Assembly: GCA_003446315.1 (NCBI GenBank)
Contig: DMBA01000257.1
Location: forward strand, 1-6,937
Origin: Ruminococcus sp.
GTDB lineage: Bacteria > Bacillota > Clostridia > Oscillospirales > Ruminococcaceae
Direction of reading: 5' to 3'
DNA: 6,937 nucleotides
Shown one piece after another: positions 1-4,649 of the stretch; within the stretch, counting starts at the first letter, position 1; every line of letters begins with the position of its first letter. The translations under genes and the position numbers were made by a program. The notes beneath the pieces were generated by a model. It worked only from the letters and a program-made list of their open reading frames with translations, ran no database searches and was not told where the DNA came from.

Positions 1-720
1 CAGCAGCAACCGTTTCATCAGCAGCCGTCTGCGATGAATCAGGCTCCGCGTCCCAGTACGCCGCCGCCTGCTCCCCGTCCCAGTACCCCGCCGCCGGCTC
101 CCCGTACGCCTGCGCCTGCACCTCAACCCGCTGCACCTGCCATCCCGCCGATGCGCATCCCGCCGCTGCCCAATCCCCTCAATAAAGGACAAAAAGTGCC
201 GCTTGACCCGCAGCATTCCGGTTTTACAAAAGTCAAACTCGGCTTCGGCTGGAATGTCAGCGATAACAGATGCGATATTGATGCCTCTGCTTTCCTGCTC
301 GGCGCAAACGGAAAAGTCCCCGGCGATGATTGGTTCGTCTTCTATGGTCAGGATGTCAGCCCGGACAGAAGTGTGCGGTTCTATTCCAATTCTGCCGGCG
401 AAGACCGTGAGTATATCGAGATCGACCTCACAAAAGTCAATCCCGATATCAAACGGATCGTCTTTGTGCTCACGATCCATGAGGCATATGAGCAGCGGCT
501 CAATTTCAGCATGATCCAGGATGCCTATATGCGCATTCTCGATCCGCAGAATCAGGTCGTCTACAGCTACCGGATGCAGGAACTCTATGCCAATGTCACT
601 TCTATGACGATCGGAGAGATCTATCTCCATAACGGGCAATGGAAAGTGAACCCCGTCGGAAACGGCGTGGATCAGGATCTTGCCGGACAGTGCGCAATCT
701 ACGGCGTACAAATTTGCTAA
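1..720 (+). CDS. TerD-family stress protein with Pro-rich N-terminal region (5' partial)
   Basis: The reading frame is open from base 1. The ATG at 34 has no ribosome site before it, and the 11 upstream codons (QQQPFHQQPSA) continue the same low-complexity composition, so the true start lies outside the window. Counting from the Met at 34, residues 1-50 are Pro/Ala-rich and include two copies of APRPSTPPP; residues 58-228 form a TerD domain. Recognisable TerD features are GFGWN (70-74), DIDASAFLLG (81-90), FVFYGQ (101-106), IEIDL (128-132), RIVFVLTIHEA (141-151), GEIYLHNGQWK (194-204) and a C-terminal YGVQI. TerD proteins are cytoplasmic, bind calcium through acidic loops, and belong to tellurium/stress-response operons; the exact biochemical role is unsettled. 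The usual long acidic loop before the IEIDL strand is short here (SAGEDREY). The next gene starts 15 nt downstream and is probably cotranscribed. The family call is firm; a specific symbol is not justified. Confidence 0.92.
   Translation, partial: QQQPFHQQPSAMNQAPRPSTPPPAPRPSTPPPAPRTPAPAPQPAAPAIPPMRIPPLPNPLNKGQKVPLDPQHSGFTKVKLGFGWNVSDNRCDIDASAFLLGANGKVPGDDWFVFYGQDVSPDRSVRFYSNSAGEDREYIEIDLTKVNPDIKRIVFVLTIHEAYEQRLNFSMIQDAYMRILDPQNQVVYSYRMQELYANVTSMTIGEIYLHNGQWKVNPVGNGVDQDLAGQCAIYGVQIC
43..120 (+). repeat. 27-bp in-frame tandem repeat encoding APRPSTPPP
   Basis: Two near-identical 27-bp units at 43-69 and 70-96 encode APRPSTPPP twice. A degenerate third unit at 97-120 encodes APRTPAPA. The unit length is a multiple of three, so copy-number change would keep the frame. 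The repeat forms a flexible Pro-rich tail in front of the TerD domain. Confidence 0.85.
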
Positions 721-735
721 TCGGAGGAAGAAAAA

Positions 736-1455
736 ATGGTCACGTTTGAAACTATGAACGAGCTGACATTGCGTGTTACCTGTCGCGGCAATGATGTCAT
801 CTATACAAAAGCGGGCGCTTTTATCGCCGGCGACAGTATCACCAGAAACTATCAGTTCGAAAAGGTGCTGCTCGGCCCGGAAGGGAATTTCGGTCAGGCG
901 CTGCTCGGTTCGCTCGTCAGACGGGCAACCGGTGAAAATATCCCGCTGATGAAGGTCACCATGAACGGCGATTCCGTTACTTATTATGCGAATCAAGGTC
1001 AGCATGTGGTCGTCTATCAGCTCGCACAGGGCGAAATGATCTCCGTTGAATCTGAGAACCTGCTCGCTTTTTCCAGCGATTGCCGCTATAATGTCCGCTT
1101 CATCGGCGTTGGTGTGTTCTCCCAGAAAGGTCTTGCTACAACCACCCTCACCGGTAACGGCCCCAATGCGTTTGTCGCCATCATCACAAACGGTAACCCG
1201 CTTGCGCTGAGTAATGCCAATACCGGCAATACCATCACCGTTGACCCGGATGCCGTCATCTGCTGGATGGGCTACGGCGACTGCGATCCCGCAATCAAAG
1301 CCGATATGAACTGGAAAACGCTTATCGGTCAGTCTTCCGGTGAATCCTATATGTTTGAATGGAACAGAAATAATCCTGTGACTGTCATCGTTCAGCCTTC
1401 TGAACGAGGCGGTAATTATACCGGCAGAGCGAATATCCGTGTCGGTATGGACTAA
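736..1455 (+). CDS. AIM24-family protein (TRAP-like beta-structure)
   Basis: A 239-residue protein starting at an ATG preceded by GGAGG at 723-727, a near-ideal ribosome site. Motifs typical of the AIM24/TIGR00266 family are visible: VYQLAQGEMISVESENLLAF (94-112), the glycine-rich GVFSQKGLATTTLTGNG (126-142), VAIITNGNPLAL (147-158) and the C-terminal SGESYMFEWN...VIVQPSER (201-224). The fold is expected to be a double-stranded beta-helix-like domain related to trp RNA-binding attenuation protein; no catalytic residues are known. No signal peptide or membrane segment is seen, so it should be cytoplasmic. It follows the TerD gene by 15 nt, and its stop is almost joined to the terminator, so it is the last gene of the operon. 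AIM24-like genes recur beside TerD genes in bacteria, which suggests a shared stress-response role, but the molecular function is unknown. Confidence 0.85.
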   Translation: MVTFETMNELTLRVTCRGNDVIYTKAGAFIAGDSITRNYQFEKVLLGPEGNFGQALLGSLVRRATGENIPLMKVTMNGDSVTYYANQGQHVVVYQLAQGEMISVESENLLAFSSDCRYNVRFIGVGVFSQKGLATTTLTGNGPNAFVAIITNGNPLALSNANTGNTITVDPDAVICWMGYGDCDPAIKADMNWKTLIGQSSGESYMFEWNRNNPVTVIVQPSERGGNYTGRANIRVGMD

Positions 1456-1458
1456 ATG

Positions 1459-1501
1459 AAAAACGCGCCTTCACAAAATTGCATTGTGAAGGCGCGTTTT
1501 T
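1459..1501. terminator. Strong bidirectional intrinsic terminator between convergent operons
   Basis: A perfect 18-bp stem pairs 1459-1476 with 1484-1501 around a 7-nt loop. The GC-rich core is CGCGCCTTCACAA. The arms begin with A-run and end with T-run, so the RNA from either strand has a GC-rich stem followed by U residues. It lies 3 nt after the AIM24 stop and about 70 nt after the nitroreductase stop, and so can end both converging transcripts. Confidence 0.92.
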
Positions 1502-1520
1502 CGTTGCCCAAGGTGGTTTT

Positions 1521-1559
1521 ATATGAAGGATCCTGATGGATAGATCCTTTTCAGCATAT
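1521..1559. other. Interrupted hairpin next to the terminator
   Basis: AAGGATC (1526-1532) pairs with GATCCTT (1543-1549) around a 10-nt loop. An outer ATATG/CATAT pairing (1521-1525 with 1555-1559) is separated by a 5-nt bulge on the right arm. It lies between the nitroreductase stop and the main terminator. It has no good T tract on the minus strand, so it may be a 3'-end protecting structure or simply fortuitous. Confidence 0.4.
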
Positions 1560-1570
1560 CCGTCCGGCGC

Positions 1571-2233
1571 TTATCGCTGCCACTCAAAGTTTTCTTTGCC
1601 GGCTCCCAATTCAAAATGATATTTCAGGATGCCGCGTTCCACATTCGAATAAGAACTGCCGTCACATTGCAGATCGGCGGCGGCTCCGGATCCCTTTAAG
1701 AAGAAATCCTGTTTGCCCAGTGCCGTCGGTGCCAGCAATGCTGCATTGACACCGCTGCGGAACCACTCCGGCATCGTTCCGTCATAACTGCTGACGGATG
1801 CCAGCTGCTTCGATGTATGCGGTTTTCCGGCATTCTTTCCGTATCCGACTGCCAGAATGCCCATGACCTTGCTGCCCTGCATCACAAAAGACTGCATTTT
1901 GTGATTGTAGGTTCCGCCGACCCACCATGTGTTTAAGCCGAGCGTCTGCGCATACAGCATCAGATCTGCACCGCAATAACCGAGCTTTTCTTCACAATCC
2001 GCGCTGTCCGGTGCCGCTAAAATCCAGTAATTCCGTACATTTGTGCTCATAAACAGCTTTGCAAACAAATTGAGCGCATCTGTGTGATTCGTCACCAACT
2101 GGATGGACAAACCGTAGGTCTCATTGTTCACCTGTGTTCGCTCCCGCAGCTTTCGGACAGTATCTGCCGAAAGTTTTGCGGATGTAAACCGCCGGACTGT
2201 ATGACGCTGCGTCATTGCATCCTGTAATGTCAT
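1571..2233 (-). CDS. Nitroreductase-family protein (putative TM nitroreductase type)
   Basis: A 220-residue protein beginning MTLQDAMTQRHTVRRF. The RHTVRRF segment (10-16) matches the N-terminal Arg-rich FMN-phosphate-binding stretch of nitroreductases. LGYCGADLMLYAQTLGLNTWWVGGTYN (84-110) matches the family's central helix and glycine loop, where CWVGG is more usual. MPEWFRSGVNAALLAPTALGKQ (154-175) and the C-terminal GILKYHFELGAG (201-212) match the 'putative TM nitroreductase' subgroup. It is expected to be a cytoplasmic flavin-dependent NAD(P)H oxidoreductase; the substrate cannot be read. The frame is open upstream to 2395, but that would overlap the preceding gene. The ATG at 2233 has AGGAAAGG at 2245-2252 on the minus strand, so I start there. 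It lies 79 nt downstream of the AccD-like gene on the same strand and may share its transcript. Confidence 0.85.
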   Translation of the reverse strand: MTLQDAMTQRHTVRRFTSAKLSADTVRKLRERTQVNNETYGLSIQLVTNHTDALNLFAKLFMSTNVRNYWILAAPDSADCEEKLGYCGADLMLYAQTLGLNTWWVGGTYNHKMQSFVMQGSKVMGILAVGYGKNAGKPHTSKQLASVSSYDGTMPEWFRSGVNAALLAPTALGKQDFFLKGSGAAADLQCDGSSYSNVERGILKYHFELGAGKENFEWQR

Positions 2234-2244
2234 GGGGTACCACA

Positions 2245-2252
2245 CCTTTCCT
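2245..2252 (-). promoter_or_regulatory. Ribosome binding site setting the nitroreductase start
   Basis: The minus strand reads AGGAAAGG here, 11 nt before the ATG at 2233. No comparable site precedes the longer in-frame option at 2395, which lies inside the upstream gene. Confidence 0.6.
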
Positions 2253-2254
2253 GT

Positions 2255-2276
2255 GTAACGTGTAAAACGAGTAACG
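2255..2276 (-). repeat. Short GTAACG repeats upstream of nitroreductase
   Basis: On the plus strand GTAACG occurs at 2255-2260 and 2271-2276, with a related GTAAAACG between them at 2262-2269. They sit just upstream of the nitroreductase ribosome site, in the gap after the AccD-like gene. They could be an operator or chance; there is no clear promoter beside them. Confidence 0.3.
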
Positions 2277-2312
2277 CGAATGGGATTTTTTTCGCATCTG
2301 CTGATGTTTTGT

Positions 2313-3101
2313 TTATTCACAATGCGCTTTCCGCTTCGGTCGGTGCAAATACAGCAGCTTGCCGAGCGTTTCCCGCAGTCTGCTTCTGCTCTCAATCAGA
2401 TCCAAAAAGCCGTGCTCCAGCATGAATTCAGAACACAGATAATGCTCCGGCAATATTTCACCCGTCACCTGCTCGAACGCTTTTCGCTCCGTAAATCCGA
2501 TGCGTGCGTGCGGCTCCGCTATGATGACATCGCCCTGCATCGCAAAGCCTGCGATCATGCTGCCCGTTGTCGGATCCGTCAGGACGGAGATATACAGTCC
2601 GCCGCGGTCGCTGTGACGCTTGACTGCCCCGCTGACCTTCGCCATCTGCATGCATGTGAAAAAACTTTCCTGCGCATGGACACCGCCTGATGTGACAATC
2701 CCGATGACCGGCAGGCTTTTCGCTTCTGCTAGTTCAAAGATCCTTGTGATCTGTTCCGCTGCCGGAATCCGCATGGATACGGTCATATAATAACTGTCCA
2801 TGATGAACACGGCACACGGGTTCCCGGCAATGGATGCAGTCCCGCAAAGAACTGCATCCGGTTTTTTTGCTCTTTTTTGTTGTAATGTAAACAAATCGGT
2901 TCCTGATTCCGGTTTCAACGGCACAAAGCTGCCGGTATCGACCGTGATCTGCAAACGGTCTGCTGCATGCATCCGCATATAGATCCCGCAGGACGGACAA
3001 ATCATCAGATTGTCCAGAACTGCATCATAATCCAACTGTTGACCGCACTCTTTGCAAAAGCATATTGCATGTTCTTTATTTCGTGGTATTGTTTCATTCA
3101 A
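2313..3101 (-). CDS. Divergent AccD-like carboxyltransferase beta subunit paralogue
   Basis: A 262-residue protein resembling the beta subunit of acetyl-CoA carboxylase carboxyltransferase, which moves the carboxyl group from biotin to acetyl-CoA. Numbered from the chosen TTG, the N-terminal zinc ribbon is intact (C16xxC19, 15 residues, C35xxC38), followed by MRMHAADRL. The crotonase-like core keeps SGG (138-140), MQMAKVSGAVKRHSD (151-165), LYISVLTDPTTG (169-180), GDVIIAEPHARIGF (190-203) and SEFMLEHGFLDLI (224-236). Differences from canonical AccD are marked: GGSMGSVVGEK is replaced by TVSMRIPAAEQ, SGGARMQE by SGGVHAQE and GGVSASFA by GSMIAGFA, and the linker after the zinc ribbon is about 10 residues short. 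No accA lies next to it. It may be a specialised or catalytically impaired paralogue; I give no symbol. TTG at 3101 is chosen because AAAAAGGAG ends 9 nt before it, whereas the outer TTG at 3110 abuts the ribosome site. Confidence 0.82.
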   Translation of the reverse strand: MNETIPRNKEHAICFCKECGQQLDYDAVLDNLMICPSCGIYMRMHAADRLQITVDTGSFVPLKPESGTDLFTLQQKRAKKPDAVLCGTASIAGNPCAVFIMDSYYMTVSMRIPAAEQITRIFELAEAKSLPVIGIVTSGGVHAQESFFTCMQMAKVSGAVKRHSDRGGLYISVLTDPTTGSMIAGFAMQGDVIIAEPHARIGFTERKAFEQVTGEILPEHYLCSEFMLEHGFLDLIESRSRLRETLGKLLYLHRPKRKAHCE

Positions 3102-3110
3102 ATGCAGCAA

Positions 3111-3119
3111 CTCCTTTTT
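3111..3119 (-). promoter_or_regulatory. Ribosome binding site selecting a TTG start for the AccD-like gene
   Basis: The minus strand reads AAAAAGGAG, ending at 3111. The TTG at 3110 would have zero spacing; the in-frame TTG at 3101 has 9 nt. No ATG is available nearby in frame, so a TTG start is favoured. Confidence 0.7.
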
Positions 3120-3135
3120 GTCAAATGTGCTGTCT

Positions 3136-3183
3136 TCAGAAGGACCGCTTTGCTTTTATGAAAATTATTGCGATTTCCCCCAA
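3136..3183 (-). CDS. Possible 15-residue leader peptide before the AccD-like gene
   Basis: A TTG at 3183 opens a 15-codon frame, MGEIAIIFIKAKRSF, ending in TGA at 3136-3138. Its start is preceded by AAAAGGAG (GGAG at 3192-3195 on the minus strand) with an 8-nt spacer, as good as the site of the gene downstream. A TACAAT -10-like hexamer lies just upstream at 3206-3211 but lacks a clear -35. It ends 34 nt before the AccD-like TTG. It could be a translated leader or a chance combination of a Shine-Dalgarno sequence and a short frame; the peptide is unrecognised. Confidence 0.25.
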   Translation of the reverse strand: MGEIAIIFIKAKRSF

Positions 3184-3239
3184 AAGTATTTCTCCTTTTG
3201 CCAGCATTGTATAACGCTGTGTCTTTTGAAAGAAGATCA

Positions 3240-3268
3240 TTGACAATGCGTGAAAAAAATGCTATAAT
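3240..3268 (+). promoter_or_regulatory. Perfect consensus sigma-A promoter with extended -10
   Basis: TTGACA at 3240-3245 and TATAAT at 3263-3268 are separated by exactly 17 bp, and TG at 3260-3261 makes an extended -10. Transcription would start near 3275 and run rightward, antisense to the transposase remnant and the small peptide gene. There is no convincing plus-strand gene beneath it. An ATG at 3289 opens 28 codons without a ribosome site, and a TTG at 3305 with GGAAG 9 nt before it opens a frame that soon runs antisense to the transposase. Confidence 0.75.
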
Positions 3269-3271
3269 AAA

Positions 3272-3320
3272 GTCGAATCATTTGTCGAATGGAAGAAACT
3301 GCTGTTGCTGACTGTCGAAT
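3272..3320 (+). repeat. Three GTCGAAT copies just downstream of the consensus promoter
   Basis: GTCGAAT occurs at 3272-3278, 3284-3290 and 3314-3320. The last copy also forms an inverted pair CGAAT-TC-ATTCG (3316-3327). The first two lie at and just past the predicted transcription start, where a repressor could act. Function is inferred from position only. Confidence 0.4.
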
Positions 3321-3356
3321 TCATTCGGATTATCTTGCAAACACTGTGTTTTGTTA

Positions 3357-3662
3357 TCAGACTGCGCGTAAATGATCGTTCTTCATCTTTTCAGGCTGGA
3401 CAGGCACGCCGTCCGGGAAGGAAAGCTGCTTCCAGATGCGTGTCCAGTTTCCTTTCAGGCAGCATCTGCGATAAAAGCTGTATACGGTTTTCCAGTTCGG
3501 AAAATCCTTCGGCAGATTCCGCCACTTACAGCCTGTATCCAGCAGATACAGAACAGCATTGATCTGTTCTCGTTTCAGAATCGTATTGCGGCAGCCGATC
3601 TCTTTCAGAATGGGCTGTATTTTTAACCATTGGCTGTCGTTCAAATCACTTGCGTATTTCAT
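3357..3662 (-). pseudogene. IS5-family transposase N-terminal remnant (DUF4096-like)
   Basis: A 101-residue frame starts MKYASDLNDSQWLKIQPILKE and continues with LDTGCKWRNLPKDFPNWKTVYSFYRRC (about 41-67), the typical N-terminal DNA-binding region of IS5-type transposases (two-frame orfA/orfB forms). A complete transposase is about 250 residues, so more than half is missing. After the stop, another frame at 3376-3347 reads IIYAQSDNKT. This resembles the IIDSQSVKT segment holding the first catalytic Asp of IS5 orfB, but the Asp is lost and the similarity soon fades. The rest of orfB, with the other catalytic residues, is not present downstream. No terminal inverted repeats could be identified. 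The gene starts 53 nt after the peptide gene stop on the same strand, and no terminator separates them, so it may be read from the peptide promoter. It cannot make an active transposase. Confidence 0.85.
3533..3570. other. Two adjacent small hairpins inside the transposase remnant
   Basis: CTGTATC (3533-3539) pairs with GATACAG (3545-3551) around 5 nt, and AGAACAG (3550-3556) pairs with CTGTTCT (3564-3570) around 7 nt, so the two stems share a boundary. They lie within coding sequence. No T tract follows; they could slow an antisense RNA or be fortuitous. Confidence 0.3.
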
Positions 3663-3715
3663 ATTATCACGTTCCCTGTTCTTTCATAATTCTTCATGGT
3701 TTCTTCGGCGGATGC

Positions 3716-3775
3716 TCAGATCAATCCAAGCAGTTGCAGCAATCTGTTCAGCAAGTCGATCAAATCGGCAAACAT
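3716..3775 (-). CDS. 19-residue amphipathic peptide gene divergent from the LytTR/GHKL system
   Basis: The minus strand holds a complete 20-codon frame encoding MFADLIDLLNRLLQLLGLI. Its ATG at 3775 is preceded by AAAGGAG (3788-3794) with a 12-nt spacer, and an in-frame TGA just upstream (3785-3787) excludes a longer protein. A TTGACA/TATAAT promoter with 16-bp spacing lies 39 nt further up. As a helix, D4, D7, R11 and Q14 align on one face (spacing 3-4-3), with Leu/Ile filling the rest, so the product should be a membrane-active or self-associating amphipathic helix. It has no signal peptide, no double-Gly leader and no Cys, so it is not an AgrD-type precursor. It could be an unprocessed signalling peptide, a PSM/delta-toxin-like effector, a bacteriocin-like peptide or a small toxin. 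I know of no named family that it matches. Placement opposite a peptide-sensing two-component system supports it being a target or partner. Confidence 0.6.
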   Translation of the reverse strand: MFADLIDLLNRLLQLLGLI

Positions 3776-3787
3776 GTCAGCAGCTCA

Positions 3788-3794
3788 CTCCTTT
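3788..3794 (-). promoter_or_regulatory. Ribosome binding site of the 19-residue peptide
   Basis: The minus strand reads AAAGGAGTGA, a strong match to the 16S anti-Shine-Dalgarno sequence (AAGGAG). It lies 12 nt before the ATG at 3775, slightly long but workable. It supports translation of the tiny frame. Confidence 0.6.
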
Positions 3795-3813
3795 CCGGCT
3801 CTTTCTGTGCTTC

Positions 3814-3841
3814 ATTATAACATGAAAATTACAAATGTCAA
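3814..3841 (-). promoter_or_regulatory. Consensus promoter of the small peptide gene
   Basis: On the minus strand TTGACA (3836-3841) and TATAAT (3814-3819) are both perfect hexamers with a 16-bp spacer. The start would be near 3807, giving about 32 nt of leader with the ribosome site. The spacer is 1 bp shorter than optimal. The direct repeats at 3849-3879 begin about 8 bp upstream of the -35, where LytTR activators normally bind. Confidence 0.75.
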
Positions 3842-3848
3842 TCGAATC

Positions 3849-3879
3849 TTAGTGAACGAAGTGTTTTTTTTAGTGAACG
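3849..3879. promoter_or_regulatory. Tandem LytTR-type binding repeats (21-bp period)
   Basis: TTAGTGAACG occurs exactly at 3849-3858 and 3870-3879, 21 bp or two helical turns apart. Read on the minus strand the sites are TTCGTTCAC (3852-3860) and AACGTTCAC (3873-3881), 9-mers with a 12-bp gap. These fit the known LytTR/AgrA repeat pattern [TA][AC][CA]GTTN[AG][TG] with one or two mismatches each. Relative to the peptide transcription start they cover about -42 to -74, typical for activation. They also lie 54-84 bp before the regulator's start codon, so autoregulation is possible. Confidence 0.7.
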
Positions 3880-3932
3880 TTTCATTTATCGCTTTACTTT
3901 ATTCATCACACAACTTGATCAGAGGTATTATC

Positions 3933-4649
3933 ATGAAAATTGCAGTATGTGACGATCAACAGGAATTCCGTTCGCAGCTCATCACGCTGCTCGAACAGTT
4001 TGCAGCAGAAAATGACAAGGTCTTCTTTTATTACGAATATGAAACCGGCGAGGAAATGCTCAGCAGCAACATTGATTTTGACCTCATCTTTGTCGATTAT
4101 ATGATGCATGATCTCAACGGCGTTGATACCATCGCTGCGCTGCGCAACCGGAATGTCGATACACATGTGATCTTTGTCAGCAGCTTTCCGGAGATCGTTT
4201 ATGACACCTTTCTCGTCGATACCTTCCGCTTTCTGAAAAAGCCGGTGGAATATCCAAAACTTGAGGAAGCACTCCTTTCTTTCTTCCAGAAAATTGCGCA
4301 GCATAAGATCATTATGATTCGCAATCACGACAATTCCGCCATCTACCGTGTGCCGGAAGAAAGCATCATTTATGCACAGGCGGATAACGTCTATACGCAG
4401 GTTTTTACCGTCCGGCAATCATTTACATTTTCCGGCACGCTCTCTGCATTTGAAAATCTGCTGACCGATTCATTCTTCTTCCGGACACATCGTTCTTACA
4501 TCGTCAATCTGCATTATATTGAACATTTTACTAAGACTGCAATTTACTTCTCAACCGGCGAAAAAGCGCCGATCGCACGCACGAAATATAAGTCATTCTT
4601 TCAAACTTACTGCGATTTTATCAAAGAAAAAGGAAAACAAATGTTATGA
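3933..4649 (+). CDS. LytTR-family response regulator (AgrA/VirR-like)
   Basis: A 238-residue regulator in two domains. Residues 1-120 are a receiver: acidic pair D7-D8, phospho-acceptor D55 in LIFVDYMM, S83/S84 in IFVSS, and K103 in the LKKP turn. Residues 122-230 are a LytTR DNA-binding domain with the hallmark FFRTHRSYIVNL (182-193), the region that contacts DNA. When phosphorylated by its kinase it should bind paired 9-bp direct repeats as a dimer and activate transcription. The start is the ATG at 3933, giving MKIAVCDDQ, with AGAGGT 6 nt before it. An upstream in-frame extension has no support. The stop overlaps the kinase start by 4 nt (ATGA), indicating coupled translation. No strong plus-strand promoter is seen upstream, so expression may be weak until activated. 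Family assignment is secure; the target assignment rests on the adjacent repeats. Confidence 0.93.
   Translation: MKIAVCDDQQEFRSQLITLLEQFAAENDKVFFYYEYETGEEMLSSNIDFDLIFVDYMMHDLNGVDTIAALRNRNVDTHVIFVSSFPEIVYDTFLVDTFRFLKKPVEYPKLEEALLSFFQKIAQHKIIMIRNHDNSAIYRVPEESIIYAQADNVYTQVFTVRQSFTFSGTLSAFENLLTDSFFFRTHRSYIVNLHYIEHFTKTAIYFSTGEKAPIARTKYKSFFQTYCDFIKEKGKQML

Noticed and set aside
2234..2395. N-terminal extension of the nitroreductase to 2395
   Set aside because: It would overlap the end of the AccD-like gene in another frame. Its residues do not resemble the family, and a good ribosome site sits before the ATG at 2233.
3339..3353. Small palindrome AAACACTGTGTTT considered as a terminator or IS end
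   Set aside because: The stem is short and AT-rich, there is no matching inverted copy at the other side of the transposase remnant, and no proper T tract follows.
3305..3562. 85-codon plus-strand frame downstream of the consensus promoter
   Set aside because: Most of it is antisense to the transposase remnant and of low-complexity composition. Only the first 20 or so residues are worth considering, and they are covered in the promoter finding.
3663..3702. 12-codon minus-strand frame (MKNYERTGNVII) overlapping the transposase start
   Set aside because: No real ribosome site precedes it and it is too short to support. It is probably IS leader sequence.
3696..3932. Upstream in-frame extension of the LytTR regulator
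   Set aside because: The receiver domain begins at MKIAVCDDQ. The extension runs antisense to the peptide gene, its promoter and the repeats, and has no ribosome site.
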